NCBI RefSeq assembly: GCF_041381155.1
Contig: NC_091147.1
Span: 36,040,909 to 36,104,908 of the forward strand
DNA from: Argopecten irradians
Taxonomy: Eukaryota > Mollusca > Bivalvia > Pectinida > Pectinidae
Reading direction: 5' to 3'
Length of the DNA: 64,000 bases
Shown here: piece after piece, positions 19,601 to 31,604 of the stretch
Layout: every line of letters starts with the position of its first letter
How positions within the stretch are numbered: the first letter of the stretch is position 1
Position numbers and translations under genes: made by a program
Notes under the pieces: model-generated
What the model saw: the letters and a program-made list of their open reading frames with translations, nothing else
What the model was told of the DNA's origin: nothing
Databases searched by the model: none

Positions 19601-22431
19601 TTTCAAATCTTGTATTTTTTGGAAAAAAAATCACATGACTGTCATATATACACTCATCAGTCTATCCACTAAATACAAAAAATGTATGACAACATCCATT
19701 TTCATTGAATTGGCCCCCTGTGGGTCCACTGGGTCCTTGTTTGTAAAAAGAAATAAAATTAATAAAACAAAAAATTCTACCTACCAACCCTCTTTCAAAC
19801 TGGTCAAATGAATCCATATTGCCATGGTAATTATTAATATATTGCTCCCTTCAGGTGTACTCTTGTACATCAGGAATCAGTCTATGATTTGCTACCATTT
19901 ATGGGTACCGTAGTTTCCCCTCAAGGAATGACTGCCCCTCTGGCCTAATATTCCCCTGAAGATTTAAAAATTCCCCTCTTTGAAGCTAAAAAATGACCGT
20001 TTTTGTAACACAATTTCCCTGTGACTTGTATTTCATAAATTCTTAGACTTTTGTTTGGGCAAGGCGTAGGGTTAAACAAATAGATATCGCAGAAATCTAA
20101 TAATGGGGCTTTAATATTTAGCAATATCAAATGGCCTTGATCCTAATATAAGTCGTACCACATTCCAAAATTTTAAGCCAGTATGCCCCATTTATTGTCA
20201 TTAAGGGAATTAATTTGGTAGGAACGGTTCACTTTCTGTTGGACTTAATTTTCTTGTTTATTTTACAGGCAGGTACAGATGCACCCATCAACTTCTTAAT
20301 GGCAGAGTCTCAGTCAAGGTTAACTCGATCCACATCAGTCGTCACATGCAGCAGTGGAACCAGTGGACGGTCCAGCAGTCTCCGGCCAGCGTCAACCATA
20401 GAATCCTTCATAAGTAAGATGAGAGAGGCAGAGAAACTCAAGGAAGCTGACCGCATCTCAAGCGCGTCTTCTATGCCATTTCTTAACAGCACACCGGACC
20501 GGAACCTTTCAGAACAATCTGGAAAGTTTTTAAAGGTAGAAAAAGTGAAGGACCCTGATAGTAAATCCAGTGGGTGTTCACTTCCATACATGTGTAATAA
20601 TCAAGAAAAAAGTGACTGCAGCTCAAATATTTCTGTAAAAAGTAAATCGCGAGCAAGTTCATGGAACTATGGTATGGTTGATATGCATACAGAAAATGAG
20701 GGATTGTTTTCGGATGAATTGTCACAAGATTTGTCAAAAAGATCGTCTTCCTGTGCGAGCGATGGGCTAATCTGCATGGGTCCGGAAAGTAGTGGTGGTA
20801 GTCGTTCTGTTATTCTTTCCCCTGATATTGAAGTTATTTCAGACAAACCTAAAAATTCATCTCCATCAATATTTAAAAACGAACGTGCTTCATCAAAAGC
20901 ATCTCGGGCATCTAGCGTTCAGAGTCTAGACAGTATAACACAAGAGCTGAACCATTTCAAACCAATCAATGTTTGTCCCGTCACACCGCCGAGAAAATTA
21001 GCCAGTGGCAAAGTCGTTGAACCGTCGTTGATACGAACAACGCCCAGAAACCTTTACAAAACCAGTTTTAGTTCACCAACAAACAATGAATTGTCGTTAT
21101 CTGACTTGGATGCTTGCAGCCCGATCATGCAAAGACGATTGTCAGAACTTGAAGAGGAAAGAAAGAGTAATGTCCGTAGGTTGTCTAAATCTACTTTAAC
21201 TTTGAAAAAAAATGATGAAGATGAAAGAAATGAAAACCAATCAGCCATGGATAGATTAGATAAGAACAACTCATCAAAAGTTGAACAGACATATAAAGGA
21301 AGCAAGGGGAAAGATATGATGGATAAAGGCAACATAAAAATGTCATCTAACGAAGTGTGTGTGGCTAAGAAGTTGATGATTCCGCTAGAATCGAATATTG
21401 ACGACTCAATGGATTTTGACATTCCCCCTCCTTTGTGTGAAAACAATAACATAATCAATGTCGATAGTGATAGTAGAAGTTCGTCTGGATCAGCTTTGCT
21501 CAGGAAAAAGAGAGCTTGTGCACTTAAACAGGAAGATTTACAATCACAAAATCTGTGCAAGAAAGAAATTTCAGAGGAGAAACATAGACTTGAAACCTTC
21601 AGTCCACAGCGATCCATTACTGACTGGATAGTAAAGGGAGGTAAATCCTGTAGAGATTCCGGGCAGTCTCCAGGGTTCTTCACTCTGCAGGAAACTTGTC
21701 TTGGTCGAGATGAGGTCGACGGAGATCTCGGTCGTAAGGTAGGTTCTAAAAAGTCAAAAATTAGAACTATTGATCATTTTATGAGCAAAGTGGAGAAAGA
21801 TTGTAACAAATCTAGAACTGTTTCCTCCAAAAGAAAGAAGAAAACAACTCAGAATAAGGATTATATTTGGCCAGATTACAGTCCGAAGAAAAGAGAAAAA
21901 GTTTCTACAAACATGGAAACATCTTATGGCAGTGACTTGGTAGAAAAAGAGGATGAAGGGAACTCTGAGGCACCAGTTGGCCGAGGCAAAAAGCGTTGCA
22001 TCTCAGATGCTGAAAGTGAGAAAACAAAACTCAAGAGAAGAAAAATTACGGAAGTTTCAAAAGGAAACACCACAAAAAGTCTGAAACATCTTAAGAAATC
22101 CAGGTTAACGGTGAAAAGTAGTAAAAGCAAAAGTAGGACTTTACAGGATTATGAGTTAGCAACTAGTGATATTTGTGACACGTCAGACTCTAAGTATCCT
22201 GACTTGACAGAGACAAGTATATCTGAACCTGCTGATGCAAATGTGTTTGATGAGGACGACTGGAGGAAAAGGCAGGAAAAAGTTGACGAATTATACGCAA
22301 TAAAACTTGCTAAAGAATTTGAAATGGAAGCTAGGTTAAGACTGACTTCCTGTCGATTTAAAGGAAGTGATAACGAATATAAACTAAGACGCCATCCACC
22401 TTCAAGACGAAACACTTGTAGTGATATGTAA
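16332..22431 (+). CDS. RNF168: RNF168 orthologue, RING E3 ubiquitin ligase of the DNA-damage response
   Basis: Four exons (16332-16623, 17157-17227, 18208-18369, 20269-22431) give 895 residues, against 571 in human. The C3HC4 RING (C12, C15, C27, H29, C32, C35, C47, C50) is followed by TRISVW and by NGNLVNEKLWNTI, as in vertebrate RNF168. Arg53 occupies the place of human Arg57, known to contact the nucleosome acidic patch. Next come LRM1 (PGEIRKEYEAEMEK), a UMI-like helix (EALIKKLQEEE) and MIU1 (DEKLAKEL). A long Ser-rich disordered region leads to MIU2 (DELYAIKLAKE) and LRM2 (KGSDNEYKLR), the module that reads ubiquitinated H2A. The family ubiquitinates H2A K13/K15 after RNF8 and recruits 53BP1 and BRCA1 complexes in the nucleus. 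An in-frame TAA at 16314 supports the start, with a second ATG three bases on. AATAAA lies at 22587-22592. Confidence 0.93.
17157..17227 (+). CDS. RNF168: RNF168 exon 2 (LRM1)
   Basis: The 71-base exon follows a tttatttcag acceptor. It encodes YLPIIQLSDPGEIRKEYEAE, aligned to the human segment LLSKPGELRREYEEE. The donor AAG|gtgttt is weak beyond the GT. Confidence 0.85.
17266..17383 (+). repeat. Recent tandem duplication in RNF168 intron 2
   Basis: Two adjacent copies of about 58 bases share TTGCTTTGATTTTAAATCAA and GCAAGAAGGGCATTGG with almost no difference. Confidence 0.75.
18208..18369 (+). CDS. RNF168: RNF168 exon 3 (UMI and MIU1)
   Basis: Fifty-four codons in phase 0/0 follow a ttttccttag acceptor. 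The Glu/Lys-rich helix contains ALIKKLQEEE and DEKLAKELTD, matching the ubiquitin-dependent recruitment module 1 of RNF168. The donor is GAA|gtatga. Confidence 0.88.
18485..19030. repeat. Degenerate copy of the bivalve CACCTGG...CAAGGTGAG interspersed repeat
   Basis: CTCACCTGGTCCAAATGACC, AAGGTGAGCTAAAGCGATAC and AAGAATTGACTTCTT match the layout of the family seen again at 27007. It lies in RNF168 intron 3. Confidence 0.55.
19255..19731. mobile_element. About 477-bp element with 90-base terminal inverted repeats
   Basis: The arm at 19255-19343 pairs with 19641-19731 (GGATGTTGTCATACATTTTT, TAGACTGATGAGT). The interior is AT-rich with no transposase. It is in RNF168 intron 3. Confidence 0.75.
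20269..22431 (+). CDS. RNF168: RNF168 exon 4 (disordered region, PIP-like motifs, MIU2-LRM2)
   Basis: This exon encodes residues 176-895. The middle is Ser/Lys-rich and disordered. QRSITDWI (622-629) and RTIDHFM (674-680) look like PCNA-binding boxes. The C-terminus carries MIU2 with its central Ala (852) and LRM2. The acceptor is tattttacag and the stop is TAA at 22429-22431. Confidence 0.93.
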   Translation, partial: AGTDAPINFLMAESQSRLTRSTSVVTCSSGTSGRSSSLRPASTIESFISKMREAEKLKEADRISSASSMPFLNSTPDRNLSEQSGKFLKVEKVKDPDSKSSGCSLPYMCNNQEKSDCSSNISVKSKSRASSWNYGMVDMHTENEGLFSDELSQDLSKRSSSCASDGLICMGPESSGGSRSVILSPDIEVISDKPKNSSPSIFKNERASSKASRASSVQSLDSITQELNHFKPINVCPVTPPRKLASGKVVEPSLIRTTPRNLYKTSFSSPTNNELSLSDLDACSPIMQRRLSELEEERKSNVRRLSKSTLTLKKNDEDERNENQSAMDRLDKNNSSKVEQTYKGSKGKDMMDKGNIKMSSNEVCVAKKLMIPLESNIDDSMDFDIPPPLCENNNIINVDSDSRSSSGSALLRKKRACALKQEDLQSQNLCKKEISEEKHRLETFSPQRSITDWIVKGGKSCRDSGQSPGFFTLQETCLGRDEVDGDLGRKVGSKKSKIRTIDHFMSKVEKDCNKSRTVSSKRKKKTTQNKDYIWPDYSPKKREKVSTNMETSYGSDLVEKEDEGNSEAPVGRGKKRCISDAESEKTKLKRRKITEVSKGNTTKSLKHLKKSRLTVKSSKSKSRTLQDYELATSDICDTSDSKYPDLTETSISEPADANVFDEDDWRKRQEKVDELYAIKLAKEFEMEARLRLTSCRFKGSDNEYKLRRHPPSRRNTCSDM

Positions 22432-22586
22432 GACGCTAATTTTTAGTACACCAATTAAATTTTTAAAGCTCAGTTTTATTGTATAATATATGTAGCTTTT
22501 AGATTTTAGCAATGTTTACTTTGTACATTGTATGTAGATTCTATCTTTAATTTTATATAGCAAGAAATGTGAACTTTGCAATGAAT

Positions 22587-22592
22587 AATAAA
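22587..22592 (+). terminator. Poly(A) signal AATAAA of RNF168
   Basis: A canonical AATAAA lies 156 bases after the stop codon. It is the first good polyadenylation signal downstream. Confidence 0.55.
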
Positions 22593-22710
22593 TGCATTTT
22601 TTTAATATATATGTTACATCAACCACTTATAGTTACCTGGTAATGAGTAAATTATCATTATTATATATATGGGCAGAACATTGGGCATTAATTAACCTTA
22701 TTCATTACTT

Positions 22711-22866
22711 AGGCCGTACAAAAAATAAATATGTGTTTCCGGTTACCTTATATTATTTATTTATTGCTCTTAGGCCATACAAAAAGAAGCCTTTGTTTCC
22801 GGTAACCTTGGTTATTACTTATAATTATAGGCCATACAAAAAGAAAACCCTGCGTTTCCGGTAGCA
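22711..22866 (+). repeat. Three diverged tandem copies of a GGCCATACAAAAA...GTTTCCGGT unit
   Basis: Copies begin near 22711, 22772 and 22829, and each ends in GTTTCCGGT. They lie just downstream of RNF168. Confidence 0.6.
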
Positions 22867-25800
22867 ATTAATTGCCAAGCAAACATATAGCAACCAAAAA
22901 TATATTATAGTTTCTTTTGCACAAAATTAGGAATTTTGTATATATTCTTATGTAAAATGTATCTGTGGTACTCTGGAAGTCATGATCTATATCAGATAAT
23001 TAGTCAAATTCTTACCATTTGCGAAAAATCTTGATTAGAGAAAAGCATATTAAGAAAAAAAAATGTCTATATCTACCGACCATTCTTTATTAATAAGTGT
23101 TACTGGCAACACATGTTGGAGTGAATTATTTTATTTGGCCTTATTATTTCATTTGATCGAAAGTAACAAGACGTTGAGCAAATGCTGTAATCTGTGATGT
23201 CTAGATCTGCCATTTGATTTACCGTATTTGCCGTAATTAGCATTCAGGCTAGGGTGCTTAAATATATTATATAGAAAAAAAGGGATGCTTTTGGCTTGTT
23301 AGGGAACAAAAATGTTAGTTGTGGCCATAAAACCTTTAAAAACGCTTTGTTAGTGTACAATATGTCATCATGACACAAACTGTCGCGGTAAACATGCATA
23401 TGCCTTTGAGACACATAATTACGTTGTGATTCATGTGGCTTGTAAATATAAGTTCATGTATGAGATTCAATGCTGATGTTATAATTAAAATATATGTTGT
23501 AAGTCATCATTATATCCATATCATGAGGCATGGAAGGCATTTTTAATTTTTTAATTCCCCGGAAGAGGGAAGAGGCGTAAAGGAGGCTAGGAGGGTGCTG
23601 GTTATGGCAAATACGCTAGTTTATTTGTAACCACTCATTGTAATTGAACTCAATTTGAATGGTTGCCTTCCAAGGGAGTATGTGTTATTGCATATGTTCA
23701 ACATGATATCAGCGAGTATTTCACAGCACAGACATTTATTTTATATGTGCTGTACTGCGAAGATTATCTTAATTACACAATACAAGAAGACTCTTACTCT
23801 TTATATACATAGTGCTTTTCCAATAGAATGGATATCTTTCAAAATAGTCTTGGTTCTCCTGCAGCCTGTGTTTATTTTAATCAAAGTCAACTTATGTTTT
23901 GTGATATTATCTCTTTGAAATCTATTCATAAAATGCAACTTGTCTGGAAATTAAAAATGTTACTTTTTCATTAAGTAGAATCTGCTTGAGCAGTAACCAC
24001 CTATTGTGTGATGGCTAGTCTATATATATAATATCTAAATCTGTTTTTGGTCTGCCAGGTGAAAAAGTTTGACGTGGCAAGTGGTCACTAAAACCAGGTT
24101 TGGATTACTTTCTCTGACCGGATCCAGTGGCCATTTTGCTGAAAATTTTAAGTTAGATATACAATATAAATCAAAATTTGGCAATTTATTTGAACATTTG
24201 ATACATGTACAGTTCATAATTGTAAATTTAGACTGTATATATGAACGGGTTATTTGTTTCTGTGACCTGATTCTCTACACAAATATATATATCAAGTTAA
24301 AATTATGTGACATGTATGTATATGTACATAAATATCAAACTGGTAATATAACTCATTTACCCCTGAAAACACTTTAGACTCTTCTAAATCAAAAAATAGA
24401 ACAGTCCATTATGAAAATTCAGGAATGAATTAATTCAGGCTGCCTCCTTATTTAAGCTACTGGTGAGAAGATTTATTGCGGATGAATTCAGTACACACAA
24501 ATTGTTCCTGATTATAGTTTCATTACTTTTTCACTTTCCTAAAAGAAACTGAATATCATACATACATGAACACAATAGATAAGCATTAGCAGTAGATGTT
24601 ATTCATGCATTATTTACTGTATGCTTCTTATATATTATCTTTTAGGTTTTATACTACATGTGTTTTGAACATTGTGATGTGTATATAAGGCAATCTAACC
24701 TACTCTATTTCCTGAAACTCATCTATACCATCCTATTACTGTCAATATATCCACCACTGGACTATCTCATAATAAAACTAAAGACAGTTCAGGAGAAAAA
24801 ATCTGAACCAATCACAGGCCTGCAAAGGCTTCCCTTGAAGACTACAGAAAAAAAATGATGCCCAACTGTTTTTTAATGTACATCAAAGGACTAAATTTAA
24901 CCTGTTCTACTCTGTTTCCTTTAGTTTTACTATGACATATATAGTCCAGGGGTGGATATTTCGAAAGTGATAGTAGCCCCTGGAGTATCGAGGATGCATC
25001 TATACATAAGCATTGTACTGATATATATATTTATACGTGTACTGTATAAATGTTACTGATGTCATAATTCAAAATTCTGATCTACAAGAGTTACTTCCCT
25101 TCATTAGGACTGATGTAGTGTAATGAAGGGAATGAAAGGAAGTCTGGTACATCAGAATATAATTCACCATTGCCCCGATTTATTTTTTCAAAATCTCTAT
25201 TCAGTAATAACCTCTCTTATGACATATGACCTTGAGCTTTTTCATTAGGACAATATATTGGTGCAATGTATGGGAGAAGTAAAGACGGTGCTGTGAATTC
25301 AAATTCATTGATGCAGTAAAAGAGGATACATCCGACTCAAGTTGATGTGTATTTGTAAACAGCTTTGACGTGAGATATGAAAATCTAGGTTTTCAACATC
25401 AGAATTTTGTGTTAGATTTTAACTTATCCCAATGTTTAATTTGCAGTATAATGTGTATAAGACTTGAACTAATTCATAGAAAAATAACATGAACCCGCAT
25501 CGGCCAATAGAGGTCATGATTTATCAGAAAGAAAATTCATCTTCATAATAATGCTGTGACATTTCTTTTGAGTTACCACTAGAATTTTGGTAATCTGGAA
25601 ATATTTGTAAGTATGTACATCGCTACATGTACATTTTGATAGCCTTTGGTGCATTATGTTGGCTACACACTGCCAAAATGTGTTCAGATATAAGTTCCTT
25701 TTAAATATGTATCTAGTTTCTGTAAAACATATCTTAGTTATATACTGTGTCAAGATCACCTGCTTAATAAGGTATCTTTCTTTGAGTTTGACCTGTGTAT

Positions 25801-27006
25801 AAAGACCACTTTGCTATAGCTGTCTATTTCATTGTCCCATTGGTGTTAAACATTGGATGGTTTAATTTGTCTGATATTGTTTTGTAGTCTTGAAAATTTA
25901 ATAGGAATCAGGCCACCATTTCTCCAAACTAACTTATTAATAAGCTAAGTCTGTTTTTGACTTAACTTTTTTTTTTCAAAAAATCAGGGGCAGTTACAAT
26001 ATATAATATCAACGTGTGTTGGTTATGATAATGGTTGAGGAGATAAAATGATATTCTATGAAATGAAATTCTAATACAGTATTCGGTAGGAAGCCGTATA
26101 CAGATAAGGTGAATGCTAAGGCAGATAGTCATGTCTCGTGCAGCATTGTTAATATTTAGAATATACAACTTTGCCTCTGTCATTATCCAATGAACGTTTG
26201 GTTACAATATTACTTGAAAATTCTATCATTTAGCTTGTCACGTATGATGATCTTTTTGATTAATAAAGAAGTGACTATTTTGTCTCAAAATGTGTTTCAG
26301 TTTGTCTGTTTTATATGGTACATACTTATTTCTACCTTTCCAGGTCTGGGATATAATTTGTTTGGTTACTTAAACATCCCTTTTACAGACATTCGTTTAA
26401 GTATGTGCCAAAATACTTGGTGAAAAACTACCGATCAGTTCTTGGCAACTGCCCGACATGGGATTCATACTTTCAACCTAAACAGTTCATGTTATCCCAG
26501 TTACGCAAAAAGACCTGGAGGGATCTGTCTGAAATGTTCACCTTGGTCCATGCATCGTGCTTATTGCATTTTCAGTCGGATCCAAAAAATAAGATCGCCA
26601 ACAGTGGACATCTTTCAATTTTTATCTATGAAGATTGTTATTGCTATTTCTTAAAAAAAACTGCTAATATATAGAGAGGTTTCCCATAAATAAGTTTCTC
26701 TAGGGCCTCTGCGCCTTCTGATGAACTGATCTGAAAACAAGATGAGCTAAAGGCAGCCATCTTTGATTTTTACATAGATTGTTATCAATATTTCTTTGTT
26801 CAAAGTGTTGAAGGGATGTACCTGCCCAAGTTGTGCCAATTGCGTTTTTGGAATGATCCCAAAACAAGCTGATTGGAGTTTGTTATCGTTCTTTCTCAGA
26901 AAGTACTCAAGGATCATCCTGAAATTTCATGACATGCCTATTGCATGTGGAAACTATCTTAAAACAAAATGGTTGACAGAGAAAGAAACATTATTAATTT
27001 CATTTT
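22867..27006. other. Intergenic, repeat relics only
   Basis: No gene is seen. A dispersed repeat related to 10914 lies at about 24950-24995. The stretch 26430-27006 contains diverged flanks of the bivalve interspersed family. Confidence 0.45.
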
Positions 27007-27400
27007 TAGCTCACCTGGCCCGAAGGGCCGGTGAGCTTATGTCATGGCGCGGCGTCCGTCGTCCGTCCGTCCGTCCGTCAACATTTCCTATAAATCGCTA
27101 CTTGTCCTAGAGTTCTGCATGGATTGTAACCAAATTTGGCCACAAACATCCTTGGGGGAGGGGGAAGAGAACTTGTATAAATTTTGGCTCTGACCCCCCA
27201 GGGGCAGGAGGGGCGGGGCCCAATAGGGGAAATAGAGGTAAATCCTATAAATTGCTACTTGTCCTAGAGTTCATCGATTGGAACCAAATTTGGCCACAAA
27301 CATCCTTGGGGGAAGGGGAACAGAACTTGTATAAATTTTGGCTCTGGCCCCCTGGGGGCAGGAGGGGCGGGGCCCACCATTTTGTGATTTTAGTCTGGTC
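27007..27400. repeat. Bivalve-type interspersed repeat with internal duplication
   Basis: It opens with AGCTCACCTGGCCCGAAGGG and CGGTGAGCTT, then GTCCGTC runs. After that, two copies (about 27090-27238 and 27245-27380) share CTACTTGTCCTAGAGTT and AACCAAATTTGGCCACAAAC. I recognise this family from bivalve genomes; the match is from memory, not a search. Confidence 0.75.
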
Positions 27401-30400
27401 TGATAACAAGATGGCAGTCAGACGGCTATTAATTTGACAAAAGTTAGTTTTCACTATTTCTCAGTATGTACCAAAATGATCTTTCTTAAGTTGAATCTTT
27501 AGGATCTGCTAATTCTATACCTTGCATAACATTGTTTAAGCTTATTTAACGTCAGCTGAGCTGAATATGGCAATATTGGATTTTAACAACTGAAGAACCT
27601 ATTTAACTTACTGTTAGATAAGACCTTATGCCATGGACGTGTGAAATATTTAAAGGTAAGAGGGAAAAAATAGAGATTATTTCTTCCTTAAACCGAGATA
27701 TTCTATGATGGGAGCCAAAATTCCTCTGGTATATTTTGTCATACTTTATCAGTGGTATATAAACATGTTTTACCTAGTATGTTATTGTTGAATTAGGATG
27801 CTGCCATTAACAAATGTTTGTGTGCTTACTTAAAAGATGTTCCACCGCCGGCAGAGCATGAATGATATCCATCATTTGAACAATAATTGGTGTATTATCG
27901 TGTATATATATATATGCCTAAGTAACACAAAAAAATATGTAATAATTTATTTCGCCATTAGTGCATGTACAATCAGTACTTCATTCCATATAGGATATAG
28001 TGCCACGGGATTTTTTCGGGATGCAATTAATTATTTTTCATAAATTAGAAGCTAAAACTTTTCAATTGTGGTAATGGTGTAAAGTAAGTAACTGAAGAAA
28101 AATACTAAATCGTCTGCTCCTGATTTTGATAGTGAAAAAATACCATTTGTCAGCGGTAGAGCATCTTTAAATATTGTTATTTGTTATGATTTTTGGGATG
28201 CCAAATGATGATTGCCTTTTGCCTTTTGTCTACCTTCGAACGTTATATTAAATTGGCCATACTGTGTGCGTTGTTTTGATGGAAAGTGGAAGGATATCTA
28301 ACCCAATTTTCATCAACTTTGAATTCCTTATGAAATTGCGTAAGTGTAAGAATTCCCATGACAAAATTTATGAGAAATCAAGGTATACCGTATAACCGAA
28401 AAAAATGTCCGCTCCTATAGCCCAGACTCAGTAGACAATCGGCCACTTCGAATCTCGACAATTAAAAATTGTGATTAATTATCGTAATGTAATGAAAAGA
28501 TCTTTCTAATTTCATCTGAATGTTTCGACCATTTTTGTCCATAATGGTGTATATTCTGTTTTGAGACCGACGGTAAAAAAACAACGTCAATCGTTATCAG
28601 AGCTCTGTTTATTAGGTCAATTAAAGTGCATGACCTTTACTTCTGAGAGGGTATTAAAATATGAAAAGTTTTTACCTGTAATTGTATATGCTGGTTTACC
28701 GTGGTCTGCTGTTGTGTGCACCTATGTAATCTATGTTTTATTTGGGGAGATAGGCAGAAAGTAAATGGCGGAGAATGTTTGGGTGTATTAAAACAGGACA
28801 GATTTCACTTGTGTGTTTTTTACGGTATTATCATTAGAACTATATTGTATCAATTGAATTATTTAAAAAGTGAAGTGGTTAGTTTATTAGATTATTTTTT
28901 ATTATTAATGTGAGCAAATAAATAGTATTGACATAATTTTCATGATTTTTGTGTATTGATAAGTTTCCTATAATATGCGATCGAGTCCAGATGAATATTA
29001 TATCATAACAAAACGAAATTTACAACTTACATGATTTATTTGATAAAACAGTTTCAAGGATGTGGTACAATGTACATACAAAATGACAACAATCAACTAC
29101 TAGTTAATATTTGTAAAATTGATATTTTTGTAGAAATAGTCTTCAAATACATTTGTGTCGTTCTCCGATTCTTACGGGTTTAAAATCTTTTCAGCTGAAA
29201 CTAATCAAAAACAAAAAATCTATACAGAAATATGCTCATTGTTGATATGTAACTCACGAAAGCTCTAAAAGTTTTAACGTTAATTGAAAATGCCATTTGA
29301 ATTTTTGATAGACGTAGCATATATATGATAAATATACAGATTCTCATCGTGTCTAATTTTAAAATGAAAAAAAAAAAAAAAATGTGTGTGTGTGTGTGTT
29401 TAAAAAAGAATCACTGAGTTACATCTCATGGTTAGATTTATTAAAATTTGTACCATATTCACATATGGAAACTCATATGCGCGCCGTTGACTATCTTTTC
29501 AAATTTTTTTTAAAACATTTGTCAATGCTATTTAACCCATGTTTGAAATATATCGACTGGTGCCATTGTGGAAGTCTTTATACAAGAAAACGCGTTTCAT
29601 TTTGCACTTATAAGTATTAACATTCTCAAAAATGACAATATTGCTGTGATTTAATTTAAAGAATAAATGTAGGTTTTTTTACAATAATGTAAACATACTG
29701 TACAATAAATTATTCATGTGCTTTCGCGTTCAAGGAGAGTAGAAATTTCCATTGTCAGCAAAGTGATTAGCATTTATTATATGAAAATGTTGCAACGATA
29801 GCAATAATGAAACAATCGAGATGTTTATTTGCAGAAAGATTGACATATTATTGACAGTAACGTAATAAATTGAAGTCCATGCTTTTACATATGGTCCAGT
29901 ATCAGAACTTCCGTTCTGTTACTGGTGTATCAGCGTCAGTTGTAATTCTCATGTTTTTCAACGTGACTCAACAAACGATTTTATGCACATCCACATGTTC
30001 CATCAAATGATACCATGGTTCCATTTCGAGAAAATGTGTTTTGTGTTTTGAAAACTATTTTATTGTCCGACTGATGCAAACGGTTGGCTTCAGAATGTCA
30101 TATTTGATGATATGAGTATTTTTTAATCCATAATATAAAAAATAATGTTTATTTAACGCATAAACACATTGCCACCCGAAAGATATCCACACAACAGTAG
30201 CTTTCCCCTTCTATCCGATATGAGAATGATAACATCAAACACAACTTATGCATTTAGTGTTTAGATGTGTTCAGCCTTTATGCATTCATGGATAGTTCCA
30301 TTATCCTAGAAAAAAATCATTCACTATCTATCTATCTATCATCAAAGAATGGCCGTTGTATCAGCACTCATTACAAGAATGTTCATAGCATATTCTAACA

Positions 30401-31407
30401 TTATTGAAGAATATCTCTAACTTGTAATCCACTTTCCTAAAACGTCAATTAAACATTTCATCCATGATCATGTAATGTTAATTACGTATTCATTCATTAT
30501 CTGTGAATATGAATCAATGAGTATTGATTATGTATTCATTCATTGTTGTTGAATGCCCATTATGTATTCACACTTTTTGTATGTTCATTGCGTGTTCATT
30601 CTCTTTTTATATGTACATCCATTTTTCTGGAATGCTCAATACATATTCAATCGGTTCCATTAAATGTCACCAGGTATTAATTTATTTTTCTAGGATGTCT
30701 ATCAATTTCTGCATGTCCATTAGTCATCCTAGAATGTCCATTTGGTATTCAGCCATTTACATAGATTGTCTGTTAAACATAGCGTAACCAACTTTTTTAA
30801 AAGGTCAAGTACGCATTTCATTCACTATCATATAATGTATTTGTTCACATACTTTCACAGAGTGTCTGTTATATACATAGTACGTTCCATCCACAGAGAT
30901 TGTGGATCCCGTTTTTAACTATTTCAAACAAAATTTAAATGAATAAATACGTTTTGACTGTAGTCTTTGAAAAAAGCCTATGTGTTATCAACGCGTACAA
31001 TACACTTCAAAATAACTTTCTTTCGTTTTCTCTGAAACGTATGACGTTAAACTCGCATACAAATGACGTCACACACAATACCGAATCGCATGCACAAACT
31101 ATTGCTTAGTATTAAATTTTTGGGCACCTGCATATTTTGACAGTTTTGCAGTTTCGATGAAACAGGTTTTGTCTTGAGGTCATGCTTCACCAGCACCGTT
31201 CATCGTTCGTATTTACCTATTAATATTGTTATCATACTGTCACAACACAAACTTCCATTTCACATATTGAGCAATTCATCAACTTCCATGAAATATAAAC
31301 TCCAGCATCTCATCCAAGTTCAAAATGAACCCGTTGGAGTGACATAAATTTTGTCGCTTGATGACAGTTGAAGAGAGGACACATATCCAGATATCAGCGT
31401 GACGTCA
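27401..31407. other. Intergenic, no gene recognised
   Basis: AT-rich with short microsatellites: A tract plus TG repeat at 29365-29399 and CTAT repeat near 30325. 30430-30860 has a decayed repeat with ATTCATTCATT and ATGTCCATT themes. This stretch probably includes the 3' UTR of the VCBP-like gene near 31407. Confidence 0.45.
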
Positions 31408-31604
31408 TCAGGATTTGTCCTTGTTGTAACAGAGAGACTGTTGTGTGTTAAAAGTGCACTGTCCGTCCGCCAGGTAGAGAGTTCCTAACGGACAATGTTG
31501 GAGAATGCCTTTTCCCTGTACACACCAAATGTACTTATTACACAGGAACGCGTGGGGGTAGTATACACCATTCTTATTAGGTCGACAGGGGAACTCAGGA
31601 TCAA
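31408..31604 (-). CDS. VCBP-like gene exon 16 (CBM14 domain 3 and stop)
   Basis: The last exon enters in phase 1 and stops at TGA 31408-31410. Six cysteines ([29 protein letters not shown]) form a third chitin-binding domain. No AATAAA is seen until about 30681, so the 3' end is open. Confidence 0.9.

Noticed and set aside
21054..21683. 209-codon open frame on the minus strand
   Set aside because: It is antisense to RNF168 exon 4. Its Ser/Leu/Phe-rich composition mirrors the Ser/Lys/Glu-rich sense protein.
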